Shown here: piece after piece, positions 38,914-49,757 of the stretch
Numbering within the stretch: the first letter of the stretch is position 1
Layout of the letters: the number at the start of each line of letters is the position of its first letter
NCBI RefSeq assembly: GCF_002752655.1
Contig: NZ_CP023737.1
Span: 992,001-1,056,000 of the forward strand
Length of the DNA: 64,000 bases
Source of the DNA: Methylosinus trichosporium OB3b
GTDB lineage: Bacteria; Pseudomonadota; Alphaproteobacteria; Rhizobiales; Beijerinckiaceae
Direction of reading: 5' to 3'
The notes under the pieces: model-generated
The model's database searches: none
Told to the model about the DNA's origin: nothing
Seen by the model: the letters and a program-made list of their open reading frames with translations, nothing else
Program-made: the position numbers and the translations under genes

Positions 38914-39996
38914 TCACAGCGCGTCGGCGGCGACCGGCCGCACTTTCTCGCCGGCGGCGAGCTTATGCGCGCCGAGCGCGACGATGCGGTCGCCCTCGGC
39001 GACGCCGCGTGCGAGCAGCGCCGTCCGCGCCTCGTAGCGCAGCACCTCGACCGGCGCGAGCGTCAGGCTGCCGTCGCCTTCGACCTTCCAGACGCTCGGT
39101 CCCTGGCCTTGATCGAAGAGAGCCGCCAGCGGAACGCTCGCCGCCTTGCGCGCGTCCGCGCTCTCGATCGCGAGGGTCGCGCTCATGCCGATGGCGACGG
39201 CGGCGTCGGCGCCGTCGATCGAGAAGCGCGCCGGATAAGTCTTGGTGACGGGATCGGCGGCGGCGCCGAGCTCGCGCAGGCGCGCCGGATAAGTCTTGTC
39301 GGGGAAGGGCCAGAGCGTCAGCCGCGCCGAGCCGGCGCCGGCGAGAGCGGCGAAGGCCTCCGGAAGAGCGACCACGGCCTCGAGCTCGCCGGAGCGGGCG
39401 AGGCGCAGCGCCGGCTGTCCGGCGGCGACCACCTGCCCCGGCTCGACGAGCGCCGCGGTCACTATGCCGTCGGCCTCGGCGCGCAGCGCGGCGTAGCCAA
39501 GCGCATTGGCCGCGAGCTCGACGGCGCGCAGCGCACGCGTCTCGCGCCCGCGCGCCTCCTCGGCCGCCGCGCGCTGGCGGTCGAGCGTCGCCTGCGGCGT
39601 CCATCCGTCCTTGCGCAGCTTCTGCGCGCGGCCCTCGTCGGCGGCGGCCTGCTTCAGCGCCATGCGCGCGGCGGCGAGCTCGGCGTCGGCCTGCTCCTTC
39701 TGCAGACGCAGATCGGTCTCGTCGAGCGTGGCGAGGAGATCGCCTTCGCGCACGCGCTGGCCGTTCTCGACGACGCGCCGCATCACCTTGCCGGCGACGC
39801 GGAAGCCCTGATCCGCCTCGATGCGCGGCCGGATCGTCGCGATGAAACGGCGCGGCGGCGCCAGCGGCGCGAAGCGCACCGGCGCGACCAGCGCCACGCG
39901 CAGCTGCGGCGCCTCGGACCCCTTGGTCGAATCGTCGCAGCCGGCGAGCGCGCCGGCTGCGAGGGAGACGAGGAGAAAAAAGCAAATATTTCGCAT
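38914..39996 (-). CDS. RND efflux periplasmic adaptor (membrane fusion lipoprotein)
   Basis: The 360-residue protein begins MRNICFFLLVSLAAGALAGC with lipobox LAGC, so it is likely anchored in the inner membrane by lipid. It has a lipoyl/barrel-sandwich half-motif (GFRVAGKVMRRVVENGQRVREGDLLATLD), a long coiled-coil (residues 95-150, ADAELAAARMALKQAAADE) and the second half (ALRAEADGIVTAALVEPGQVVAAGQP). The upstream in-frame start at 40107 would bury the signal sequence, so 39996 is chosen. It precedes the RND permease in the same operon. Confidence 0.92.
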   Translation of the reverse strand: MRNICFFLLVSLAAGALAGCDDSTKGSEAPQLRVALVAPVRFAPLAPPRRFIATIRPRIEADQGFRVAGKVMRRVVENGQRVREGDLLATLDETDLRLQKEQADAELAAARMALKQAAADEGRAQKLRKDGWTPQATLDRQRAAAEEARGRETRALRAVELAANALGYAALRAEADGIVTAALVEPGQVVAAGQPALRLARSGELEAVVALPEAFAALAGAGSARLTLWPFPDKTYPARLRELGAAADPVTKTYPARFSIDGADAAVAIGMSATLAIESADARKAASVPLAALFDQGQGPSVWKVEGDGSLTLAPVEVLRYEARTALLARGVAEGDRIVALGAHKLAAGEKVRPVAADAL

Positions 39997-40309
39997 CTCG
40001 CCGCATCCCCGCGCATTTCGACGATGAGGCGGCTCTGGCGGCTCGCGTGATCCCATTCGAAATGTCCGCAAGAGAGCGAGCCCTGGCGCGCTCTCGAAAG
40101 ACCGCAAGACGGCCGACGCAGACCACTAGTTTGAACAATGATGAAAATCAATATTCGTCACTGAGCGATCAGAGTTCAGAGTCCAGTTTGACAACTTCCG
40201 TGCAACCGCGTCATGCCCGCGCTTGTCGCGGCCATGACGCTGGAAACTCTCGGCTCATCGCCTCGAATGCGGCGCCCTGCTGCGCCATCGAAAGCGACGG
40301 GGCGCGCGC
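39997..40309. other. Intergenic region upstream of the efflux operon
   Basis: It contains the palindrome GCGTCATGCCCGCGC...GCCATGACGC at 40208-40240, a form of repeat widespread in alphaproteobacteria, and presumably the efflux promoter. I see no gene. The part at 40130-40170 is relatively AT-rich. Confidence 0.5.
40208..40240. repeat. GTCATGCCC-type palindromic repeat
   Basis: The imperfect palindrome GCGTCATGCCCGCGC / GCGGCCATGACGC matches the short GTCATGCCCGGG...CCCGGGCATGAC element known from many Hyphomicrobiales. It occurs once here. Confidence 0.65.
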
Positions 40310-42284
<1,975 letters not shown>

Positions 42285-42312
42285 ATTGCCATGATGTTAG
42301 CCCTCGTGGGGG

Positions 42313-42719
42313 GATGCGGCAAGGGAGGGAGGCGAGCAGCGGCGTTTATCAGCACTGTGGCGAAAAGCACTTGCACTGCTACCTTGGGAATTTGACTTCC
42401 GCCACAATCACCGCGTCAAGCTTCGGCCACGGCAACGTTGAACGCACCGTGTCCGCGGTGAAGGGCGCCGAAGGCAAGCGCCTCACCTATAACCAGTCTA
42501 CCAGCGCCCATATGGCGGTTTAAGCTGCTCGCTTTTTGCGCTGGCGGGAGAGCGCGGGAGGAAGCCTTCTTTGGAGAGGAAGCCTTAACGGGCTTTCCTT
42601 TTTCCTTTTTCGGAGTCACGGTAGCTGGGGCATAGCCAACAAGGCGCGCACCACGAAGGGCCGCGTTCATTCACGGCTGCGCTTCGGCATCACTGTATTT
42701 CTCTCTTGCTGGCTCCATC
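42313..42719. other. Probable mobile-element or gene remnant, no intact gene
   Basis: A plus-strand frame ending at 42523 encodes GVYQHCGEKHLHCYLGN and VERTVSAVKGAEGKRLTYNQ, with a protein-like composition that is not antisense to thiC. It has no supported start beyond the riboswitch region, and I do not recognise it. Base composition begins to fall here, toward the AT-rich gene that follows. I read it as a truncated remnant at the border of an acquired island. Confidence 0.4.
42577..42610 (+). terminator. Possible terminator at the border of the AT-rich island
   Basis: GGAAGCC and GGCTTTCC pair across TTAACG, followed by TTTTTCCTTTTT. A nearby direct repeat, GGAGGAAGCCTT / GAGAGGAAGCCTT, precedes it. 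Confidence 0.5.
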
Positions 42720-43631
42720 ATGGCTTTCGTCTCCCCGCGACTGCGCCACAAACTGATTGAATTATATCACGAATATGTGGACCCGGGTGACCGAATGCGT
42801 CGCAACGCTTTGATGTCGACCTTCATCATAGCTGACTATAGCGGGAAGTTCCCCGATCAATTCAACGACCCCTTCATAAAGAAAAAAGTAGATCACAATG
42901 GCCACGTTGATCCAGCCTATGTTGAACGAATAACGCATTTGGCAGAGTGCTTGTTTTACATGAGTGATGAGCCGACGTTCGGAGTTGCGATAAGGCGTCT
43001 CTTAGAAAGGGATGTCAGGCCAGTTTTCTTCGAACTATCAGCAACAGGATTCTTTAAGCGCAGAGGCTTCAGAGTTACCCTCAACGAGGAAACGGGCATA
43101 AAGGGGAAAGACTTTGATTTTATAGTACAAGCACCAGCTGGCACGCTGATAAATGTTGAGGTAAGCGAATTTCTCAGCCAAACTTTTAGTAAAAAAGCGC
43201 TTAACAACAAGCTATTGTCAAAACGCAAACAAGTGCCACCAGACGATCCAGCAATATTGTTTCTACATGTTCCTTCCTCATGGTATGATCTGAACGATAT
43301 CTCATTCTACCTCATGAAAACTACATTTGAGTTCTTCCGAAGATCAAAACGATATAACGCGGTTATTTTTCAGGTCGAGATATGCGGAAATGCTGGGGAA
43401 GGTTTTTTTTGGCTTATCCACCTAGAGCCAATCATGAACCCCTCGCCAAGGCATCCTATAGATACGGGCTTCATGTTCGAGTCAAATGTAGACCTTCTTC
43501 CTCGTGAATTAAAATTGGTACAGGAAAGCAAAGAAACGCGGCAGCTATTTTTTGAAGAAATGGTATTAAAAGGTGGCTCAAAAGACGATAGGCCAGAGTT
43601 TGTAAAATGGATTAGAGATCAACTCAGCTAG
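42720..43631 (+). CDS. AT-rich accessory gene, unknown function
   Basis: The 303-residue protein begins MAFVSPRLRHKLIELYHEYV. Its codon use is AT-rich with many A/T third positions (AAA, TTT, ATA), unlike all neighbours, so it was probably acquired. Residues near 135-150 read GKDFDFIVQAPAGTLINVEV, a beta-hairpin with Asp then Glu that recalls a PD-(D/E)xK nuclease core, but the expected Lys is Ser (EVSEF). A GGSKDDRPEFVKWI tail follows. I do not recognise the family; an anti-phage or repair role is conceivable but not shown. A remnant lies upstream and a repeat downstream. Confidence 0.75.
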   Translation: MAFVSPRLRHKLIELYHEYVDPGDRMRRNALMSTFIIADYSGKFPDQFNDPFIKKKVDHNGHVDPAYVERITHLAECLFYMSDEPTFGVAIRRLLERDVRPVFFELSATGFFKRRGFRVTLNEETGIKGKDFDFIVQAPAGTLINVEVSEFLSQTFSKKALNNKLLSKRKQVPPDDPAILFLHVPSSWYDLNDISFYLMKTTFEFFRRSKRYNAVIFQVEICGNAGEGFFWLIHLEPIMNPSPRHPIDTGFMFESNVDLLPRELKLVQESKETRQLFFEEMVLKGGSKDDRPEFVKWIRDQLS

Positions 43632-43969
43632 ATATGAAGTTTTGACTATAAGCACCGCGCGATATGCATCAAAATTCACGCCTCCTCAGGACGAGGGTTA
43701 GGGATTTTTCCTTTTCCCGATCGCCGGCGAGCAGGGTGGACGGGCGAGCGCTGTCGCGAACTGCGTCGGCGCTTTGGGGTCCGGCATCGCACCGAGGCGC
43801 CTTCTCATTCGGGACGGAGCCGCCGAGAGGGCGGCGTCATCTCGCTTGAAGGGAGCAAAAGAGCGAGCCTGAAGGCTCGCGGTCCAGGGCCGCGCTTGGA
43901 CCGCGAGCCTTCAGGCTCGCTCTCGAAGCTATCGATCTCGATGAAGCAGACCAGTAGGAGACGCCCAGA
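43632..43969. other. Intergenic region after the AT-rich gene
   Basis: GC content returns to the chromosomal level at about 43,720. A two-armed family A repeat occupies 43,860-43,923. A short polypyrimidine run (TTTTTCCTTTTCCC) lies near 43,710. No gene is supported. Confidence 0.5.
43860..43923. repeat. Family A palindromic repeat, two-armed copy
   Basis: It has canonical arms GCGAGCCTGAAGGCTCGC-GGTCC and GGACC-GCGAGCCTTCAGGCTCGC, 46 bases before the HicB start. Confidence 0.85.
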
Positions 43970-44365
43970 ATGGTTCATTACGTCGGCATCATCGACGGCT
44001 CGGACGATGTCTGGGGCGTGCGCATTCCCGACATTCCGGGCGCTCAAGGCGGCGGATCGACGCCTGAAGAAGCGATCACCTCGGCCGTGGCCGCGCTGCG
44101 CGATGTCGTCTCGTATAAACGGGACGGCGGCTTCACGATACCGCCTGCCAGCAATCTCGCCGATATCCTCGCCTCCGGCGAGGTCGGCGCCGGCGAAGCG
44201 ACCGTGATGATTCCCCTCCTCCTCGACTCTGGGCGAACCGTGCGCGCCAATGTCACCTTCGACGCCGGCCTGCTCGAGGCGATCGACGAAGCGGCGCGGC
44301 GCAGCGGCGTCACCCGCTCGGCCTTTCTCGCCAGCGCGGCCCGCGCGAAGATCGCCGCGATCTGA
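43970..44365 (+). CDS. HicB-family protein without HicA partner
   Basis: The 131-residue protein has the HicB half-RNase-H-like domain (residues 1-60: VHYVGIIDGSDDVWGVRIPDIPGAQGGG, STPEEAITSAVAALRDVV) and a C-terminal ribbon-helix-helix (VNVTFDAGLLEAIDEAARRSGVTRSAFLASAAR-type). In toxin-antitoxin pairs HicB neutralises the mRNA interferase HicA, usually encoded just upstream as a ~60-residue gene. No HicA-like frame is present on either side here. GGAG precedes the ATG. It may be an orphan antitoxin or stand-alone regulator. Confidence 0.85.
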   Translation: MVHYVGIIDGSDDVWGVRIPDIPGAQGGGSTPEEAITSAVAALRDVVSYKRDGGFTIPPASNLADILASGEVGAGEATVMIPLLLDSGRTVRANVTFDAGLLEAIDEAARRSGVTRSAFLASAARAKIAAI

Positions 44366-44423
44366 TCCGCCGCTTGCAATTTCGCGCCGCCATCGCAATC
44401 TCCACTGCGAAAGGACGCGCGCC

Positions 44424-44900
44424 ATGACCGCAGACGACACCGGGACCGCCCCGCCCTCCCGCATTCCCTGGCCGCCGCTGCTGCTGGTCGGCGCCATCGG
44501 CGGCGGCGCGCTCGTCGATTCGCTGCTGCCGGGGCCGACCTCCTGGCCCGATTGGGCGCGGACGCTCGGCGTCCTGCTGATCGTCCTCGCCTTCTCCATC
44601 GACGTCTGGTGCGTGCGGCTGATGTGGAGGCGCGGCACCACCGTGCGGCCGGACCGCGCCGTCTCCAGCCTCGTCACCAACGGCCCCTTCCGCTTCTCGC
44701 GCAACCCTATCTATGTCGGCAATGTCGCGCTGGTCGCCGGCCTCGGCCTCGTCCTCGCCGCGCCGGCGATCCTGCTGCTGGCGCCGGTGATGGCGGTCGC
44801 TCTCAAAAGGCTCGCCATAGAGCCGGAGGAGCGTCATCTGGCGCGCCGCTTCGGCCGCGACTATGAGGCCTATGTCGCGCGCACGCGGCGTTGGCTATGA
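44424..44900 (+). CDS. Isoprenylcysteine carboxyl methyltransferase-like membrane protein
   Basis: The 158-residue protein has about four membrane segments and the ICMT/PEMT signature in its second half: [24 protein letters not shown], followed by [26 protein letters not shown]. Bacterial members use SAM to methylate lipids or small molecules in the membrane; the substrate here is unknown. The ATG at 44424 is followed closely by the polar N-terminus. The gene lies just before the copper ATPase and may share its transcript. Confidence 0.85.
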   Translation: MTADDTGTAPPSRIPWPPLLLVGAIGGGALVDSLLPGPTSWPDWARTLGVLLIVLAFSIDVWCVRLMWRRGTTVRPDRAVSSLVTNGPFRFSRNPIYVGNVALVAGLGLVLAAPAILLLAPVMAVALKRLAIEPEERHLARRFGRDYEAYVARTRRWL

Positions 44901-44925
44901 TTCGCTGTCTCGAGGAGTAAGCCTC

Positions 44926-47706
44926 ATGTCCGATGCGCGCGCCGCCGCCGATGAAGGCGCCGCCTGCCGCCTCTCCTTCGGGGTCGGCGGCATGACCTGC
45001 GCCTCCTGCGTCTCTCATGTCGAAAAAGCGCTGCGGGCGACGCCCGGCGTCATCGAGGCTTCGGTCAATCTCGCGACCGAGCGCGCCGATGTCGCGCTCG
45101 CACCCGGCGCCGATCTCGCCGCTCTGGCGAAAGCGGTCGGCGACGCCGGCTATGAGCCGTCCGTCGAGACCATCGAGATCGGCGTCGGCGGCATGACCTG
45201 CGCCTCCTGCGTCGCCCATGTCGAGAAAGCGCTGCGCGCCGTGCCCGGAGTCATTTCCGCCGAGGTCAATCTGGCGACCGAGCGCGCCCGCTTGCGCACG
45301 CTCGGCGACGTCGCCCCGGCGCTGAAGCGCGCCGTGACGCAGGCCGGCTATGAGCCGCGCGACATCGCCGGCGCCTCGGCCGAACGGCAGAGCGAGACGC
45401 GCGACGCCGAGGCGAGCGAGCTGCGCCGGCGCCTCCTGATCGCCGCCGCGCTGACCACGCCCGTGCTGATCCTCGAGATGGGCGCGCACACGATCCCCGG
45501 CTTCCACGAGTGGATCATGGCCACGCTCGGCCATCAGCTCCCGCGCATCATCGCTTTCGTCCTCACGACACTGGTGCTGGCGGGTCCCGGCCGCCCCTTC
45601 TACGCCAAGGGTTTTCCCTCGCTGTGGCGCGGCCATCCGGACATGAACGCGCTGGTCGCGCTCGGCACATCGGCCGCCTATCTCTATTCGGTCGTCGCCA
45701 CTTTCGCACCGGCGCTGCTGCCGAGCGGCGCCGCCGATGTCTATTATGAATCCGCCTGCGTCATCATCACGCTGATCCTGTTCGGCCGCACGCTGGAGGC
45801 GCGCGCCAAGGGCCGCACGTCGGAGGCGATCCGCGCGCTCGCCAAGCTGCAGCCGAAGACCGCACGGGTGAAGCGCGACGGCGCCGAGATCGAGACGCCG
45901 ATCGACGAGGTCGCCGTCGGCGATCTCGTCGTCATCCGCCCCGGCGAGCGGATCGCCACGGATGGGGTCGTCGTCGAAGGCGCGTCGCATGTCGACGAAT
46001 CCATGATCAGCGGCGAGCCGCTGCCGGTCGGAAAGCACATCGGCGACGAGGTCACCGGCGGCACGGTCAACACCACCGGCGCCTTCACCTTCCGCGCGAC
46101 GCGCGTCGGCGCCGACACCGCGCTCGCCGGCATCATCCGCATGGTCGAGCAGGCGCAGGGCGCGAAGCTGCCCATTCAGGCGCTGGCCGATCGCGTCACC
46201 GCCGTCTTCGTGCCCGCGGTGCTGGGGATCGCCGCGCTCACCTGCGCGGTCTGGCTCGCCTTCGGCCCGCAGCGCGACGTGTCCTATGCGCTCGTCGCCG
46301 CCGTGGCGGTGCTGATCATCGCCTGCCCTTGCGCCATGGGGCTCGCGACGCCCGCGGCGATCATGACCGGCACGGGCCGCGCGGCCGAGCTCGGCATTTT
46401 GTTCCGCAAGGGCGAGGCGCTGCAGAGCTTGCGCGATGTGACTCTCATCGCCTTCGACAAGACCGGCACGCTCACGCGCGGCAAGCCGGCGCTCACCGAT
46501 CTCGAGGCGGCGGCGGGAATCGACGCCGACGAAGCCCTGCGGCTCGCGGCCAGCGTCGAGGCGCAATCCGAGCATCCGATCGCCGGCGCCGTCGTCGCCG
46601 CGGCCAAGGCGCGCGGCCTCGCGCTCGGCGCTGTGCAAAGCTTCGTCGCGACGCCGGGCATGGGCGTCACGGCGCGCGTCGATGGGCGCAGGGTCGCGGT
46701 CGGCGCGCTGCGTTTCATGACCTCGCTCGGCCTCGACGCCGGCATGTTCGCCGACACGGCCGCGCGGCTCGCCGACGAGGGCAAGACGCCGCTCTATGTC
46801 GCCATCGACGAGCGCCTCGCCGCCATCCTCTGCGTCGCCGATCCGCTCGAGGAGACGAGCGCCGCCGCCATTGCCGCGCTGCATGCGCAGGGCGTCGCCA
46901 CGGCGATGATCACCGGCGACGACGAGCGCACGGCGCGCGCCATCGCAGCCAAGCTCGGCATCGACGAAGTCATCGCCGGCGTGATGCCGGCCGGCAAGGT
47001 CGAGGCGCTGCAGCGTCTGCGCGGGACGCGCAAAATCGCTTTCGTCGGCGACGGCGTCAATGACGCGCCGGCCCTCGCCGCCGCCGATGTCGGCGTCGCC
47101 ATCGGCACCGGAACCGACATAGCGATCGAAGCCGCCGATGTCGTGCTGATGTCCGGCCATGTGTCGAAGGTGCCGGCGGCGCTGGCCATCTCGCGCGCCA
47201 CCTTGCGCAATATCGCGCAAAATCTGTTCTGGGCCTTCGCCTATAATATCGTGCTGATTCCGGTCGCCGCCGGCGCGCTCTATCCGATCAACGGCATGCT
47301 GCTGTCGCCCATGCTCGGCGCCGGTGCCATGTCGCTGTCGAGCGTGTTCGTGCTGACCAATGCGCTGAGGCTGCGACGGTTCCGTCCGCCGGTCGAGGCT
47401 GTGGGAAGCGAGCCTGAAGGCTCGCGGTCCGACGCGCGCCCTCTGGACCGCGAGCCTTCGGGCTCGCATCTCGAAGCACTGCAAGAAGAGGAAGCCTCCA
47501 TGACGACGACGTTCGAAGTTCAGGAAATGTCCTGCGGCAAATGCGTGAAGCATGTGACGCAAGCGGTGCAATCGGTCGAGCCGGAGGCGCAGGTGGCGAT
47601 CGATCTCGCGACGGGCAAGGTGCAGGTGTCGCCTTCGCCCAAGGACCCGGAAGCTCTCGCCAAGGTCATCACCGACGCCGGCTATCCCGCGCGCGTCGCG
47701 GCGTGA
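44926..47706 (+). CDS. copA: Copper-translocating P1B-type ATPase fused to a C-terminal HMA domain
   Basis: The 926-residue protein exports Cu(I). Two N-terminal metal-binding domains carry [16 protein letters not shown] (near 21) and [16 protein letters not shown] (near 88). The transmembrane metal site is ACPCAMG near 466, the phosphorylated Asp lies in DKTGTLT near 510, and [16 protein letters not shown] near 707. The normal CopA end is [18 protein letters not shown] near 819. The frame then runs without a stop through a family A repeat (about 827-847, SEPEGSRS...DREPSGSH) into a third HMA domain ([19 protein letters not shown] at 859). That domain also has its own ATG and possible ribosome site. 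GAGGAGT precedes the start. Confidence 0.93.
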   Translation: MSDARAAADEGAACRLSFGVGGMTCASCVSHVEKALRATPGVIEASVNLATERADVALAPGADLAALAKAVGDAGYEPSVETIEIGVGGMTCASCVAHVEKALRAVPGVISAEVNLATERARLRTLGDVAPALKRAVTQAGYEPRDIAGASAERQSETRDAEASELRRRLLIAAALTTPVLILEMGAHTIPGFHEWIMATLGHQLPRIIAFVLTTLVLAGPGRPFYAKGFPSLWRGHPDMNALVALGTSAAYLYSVVATFAPALLPSGAADVYYESACVIITLILFGRTLEARAKGRTSEAIRALAKLQPKTARVKRDGAEIETPIDEVAVGDLVVIRPGERIATDGVVVEGASHVDESMISGEPLPVGKHIGDEVTGGTVNTTGAFTFRATRVGADTALAGIIRMVEQAQGAKLPIQALADRVTAVFVPAVLGIAALTCAVWLAFGPQRDVSYALVAAVAVLIIACPCAMGLATPAAIMTGTGRAAELGILFRKGEALQSLRDVTLIAFDKTGTLTRGKPALTDLEAAAGIDADEALRLAASVEAQSEHPIAGAVVAAAKARGLALGAVQSFVATPGMGVTARVDGRRVAVGALRFMTSLGLDAGMFADTAARLADEGKTPLYVAIDERLAAILCVADPLEETSAAAIAALHAQGVATAMITGDDERTARAIAAKLGIDEVIAGVMPAGKVEALQRLRGTRKIAFVGDGVNDAPALAAADVGVAIGTGTDIAIEAADVVLMSGHVSKVPAALAISRATLRNIAQNLFWAFAYNIVLIPVAAGALYPINGMLLSPMLGAGAMSLSSVFVLTNALRLRRFRPPVEAVGSEPEGSRSDARPLDREPSGSHLEALQEEEASMTTTFEVQEMSCGKCVKHVTQAVQSVEPEAQVAIDLATGKVQVSPSPKDPEALAKVITDAGYPARVAA
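47408..47467. repeat. Family A repeat inside the copper ATPase frame
   Basis: The two arms (GCGAGCCTGAAGGCTCGC with GGTCC, and the inverse with CCTTCGGGCTCG) are in frame with copA and contain no stop. The second arm has a C-to-G type change (TTCGGG for TTCAGG) relative to consensus. Confidence 0.85.
47500..47706 (+). CDS. CopZ-like HMA domain, possible internal start
   Basis: An in-frame ATG at 47500 would yield a 68-residue protein, [20 protein letters not shown] onward, with the MxCxxC copper site and the rest of a full HMA fold. AAGAGGAAGC upstream could serve as a ribosome site. This is the form of a separate metallochaperone, so expression both as a fusion and alone is possible. The sequence does not decide which. 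Confidence 0.6.
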   Translation: MTTTFEVQEMSCGKCVKHVTQAVQSVEPEAQVAIDLATGKVQVSPSPKDPEALAKVITDAGYPARVAA

Positions 47707-47744
47707 TTTCAACACGTCACGACAAGCCGCGACATAAAGGGCGG

Positions 47745-47818
47745 CTTCATTGCGAGGAGCGCAGCGACGAAGAACCCGCCCCACGGCCCTGGATTGCTTC
47801 GCTCCGCTCGCAATGACG
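47745..47818. repeat. Family B palindromic repeat
   Basis: CTTCATTGCGAGGAGCGCAG and TTCGCTCCGCTCGCAATGACGAAG form the arms. The whole lies between copA and the SDR gene. Confidence 0.75.
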
Positions 47819-47852
47819 AAGCTAGTGAACGAGAAAAACGAGGACGACGACA

Positions 47853-48749
47853 ATGACGGGATCGCTGGCCGGCAAGACCCTGTTCATCACCGGCGCCAGC
47901 CGCGGCATCGGTCTCGCCATCGCTCTGCGCGCGGCGCGCGACGGCGCCAATGTCGCCGTCGCCGCCAAGAGCGTCGCCGAGAATCCCAAAATCCCCGGCA
48001 CGGTGTTCACCGCCGCGGCGGAGATCGAGGCGGCGGGCGGCCGCGCGCTGGCCCTGCCCTGCGACATTCGCTTCGACGCGCAGGTCGAGGAGGCGATCGA
48101 GAAGACGGTCGGCGTGTTCGGCGCGCTCGATATTCTCGTCAACAACGCCAGCGCCATCGATCTGCGTGGGATCGACCAGCTCGAGATGAAGCGCTTCGAT
48201 CTCATGCATCAGATCAATGCGCGCGGAACCTATCTCTGCGCCAAGCTCGCTCTGCCACATCTCGCAAGGGCCGAGAATCCGCATATTCTCACTCTGTCGC
48301 CGCCGCTCGATCTCGATCCGCGCTGGTTCTCGCCGAACCTCGGCTATACGATGGCCAAATATGGCATGAGCCTCGTCACCCTCGGCCTCGCGCGTGATCT
48401 CGCGGCCAAGGGAATCGCGGTCAATTCCTTGTGGCCGGAGACCGCCATCGCCACCGCCGCGGTCGGCAATCTGCTCGGCGGGCAGGAGGCGCTACGCCGC
48501 GCGCGAAAGCCCGGGATCGTCGCCGACGCCGCTCATGCGATCCTGACGCGCGAGGCGCGCGCCTGCACCGGCAATTTCTTCGTCGATGTGAATGTGTTGA
48601 AGGAGGAAGGCGAGACGGATTTCTCCAAATATGCGGTCGACCCGAAGGTCGACGCTATTTTGGATTTCTTCCTCGCAGAGCCGATCACGCGCGGCGTGCG
48701 GGCGCTGTCCTTCGCGCCCGGTCACACGAGCGCGGCGAAGCCCGAATAG
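47853..48749 (+). CDS. SDR-family oxidoreductase (HSDL2-like)
   Basis: The 298-residue NAD(P)-dependent oxidoreductase has GKTLFITGASRGIGLAIALR at the N-terminus, NNASAI, and the active-site YTMAKYGMSL (Y-x3-K). The serine usually found before Tyr is in LTLSPPLDLD. The match is closest to the hydroxysteroid-dehydrogenase-like protein group (long VAAKSVAENPKIPGTVF loop, C-terminal EGETDFSKYAVDP). The substrate is unknown. The 3' end overlaps the convergent RcnA-like gene by 28 bases. Confidence 0.9.
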   Translation: MTGSLAGKTLFITGASRGIGLAIALRAARDGANVAVAAKSVAENPKIPGTVFTAAAEIEAAGGRALALPCDIRFDAQVEEAIEKTVGVFGALDILVNNASAIDLRGIDQLEMKRFDLMHQINARGTYLCAKLALPHLARAENPHILTLSPPLDLDPRWFSPNLGYTMAKYGMSLVTLGLARDLAAKGIAVNSLWPETAIATAAVGNLLGGQEALRRARKPGIVADAAHAILTREARACTGNFFVDVNVLKEEGETDFSKYAVDPKVDAILDFFLAEPITRGVRALSFAPGHTSAAKPE

Positions 48750-49546
48750 ATCGTGTAGAGCCCGACCAGCGAGACCAGCGCGCCAGAGAAATAGGGCGCC
48801 TTGGCGGCGATCTGCTGAAAGCCGGAGAAGCGCGTCGAGGCGTGACGCACGCCGATCGCCGCGGCGACGCCGACGGCGATCATGGTGAGGGCGAGGCCGA
48901 TGCTGAAGGCGAGCACCAGCGCCGCGCCGAGAATCATGCGGTCGAGCTGCAGGCACAGCAGCAGCACGGTGATCGAGGCCGGACAGGGGATGAGCCCGCC
49001 GGTCAGCCCGAACAGCAGGATCTGCCCGGTCGTCACCCGGCGGTTGGAGAAGCGCCGCTCGATCTCCTCGGCATGGGCGCGTTCATGCGCGCCGAGAGTC
49101 TCCTCGTCGAGCGCGAGCAGCGCATCGTGAGAATGCTCATGATGATGATCATGATCGTGGTGGTGATCATGCTCATGATGCGAATGGGCCGCGACCTCGC
49201 GTCGATCCGCCCATGTGCGCCACGCCATCCATGCCGCGACCGCGAGAATGAGGACGCCCGAGGCGATCTGCAGATAAGGCTCGTTCGCCTCCGTGCTCCA
49301 GCGCGAGCCGAAATAGACTCCGCCGAGCGCGATGATCCAGACGATCGCCGTATGCGAGAGCGTCGCGGCGAGGCCGAGCAGCACCGCCTGCGCCACAGTG
49401 CCGCGCACGGCGACGATGAAGGCCGCCATCATGGTTTTCGAATGGCCAGGCTCAAGTCCGTGCAGCGCCCCGAGCGCCACCGCGGTCGGGGCGAACAGCC
49501 ACGCATTGGCCGCTCCGTCACGAAAGAGATCCGCTATGTTCGACAT
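48722..49546 (-). CDS. Nickel/cobalt exporter RcnA-like
   Basis: The 274-residue membrane protein of the NicO/RcnA family exports Ni/Co. It begins with ALGALHGLEPGHSKTMMAAF, the family signature in the first segment, and has a cytoplasmic loop very rich in histidine (HSHHEHDHHHDHDHHHEHSH near residues 121-140), then TGGLIPCPASITVLLLCL. The tail is FSGALVSLVGLYTIYSGFAAL. No rcnR-type repressor gene is adjacent. The transport ion is inferred from the family. Confidence 0.9.
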   Translation of the reverse strand: MSNIADLFRDGAANAWLFAPTAVALGALHGLEPGHSKTMMAAFIVAVRGTVAQAVLLGLAATLSHTAIVWIIALGGVYFGSRWSTEANEPYLQIASGVLILAVAAWMAWRTWADRREVAAHSHHEHDHHHDHDHHHEHSHDALLALDEETLGAHERAHAEEIERRFSNRRVTTGQILLFGLTGGLIPCPASITVLLLCLQLDRMILGAALVLAFSIGLALTMIAVGVAAAIGVRHASTRFSGFQQIAAKAPYFSGALVSLVGLYTIYSGFAALV

Positions 49547-49757
49547 TTACCCGCCAATCTCCGCGGCTCGGCATATACCGATTTTCGCGCGCTCTTGTAA
49601 GGGCCCCTCCTCCTTGCGCCGCAGCAGAAATAGAACTTAATGATAAATAGCGATTTTCCGAACGCTCGGAGATCGTGTCCGCGTCGGATTCTCTTGACCC
49701 GGACGCGGGGGCGGTCGATGTTGCTTCCGTCCTGCCGAAAGGGCCTTCACGGTTGTC

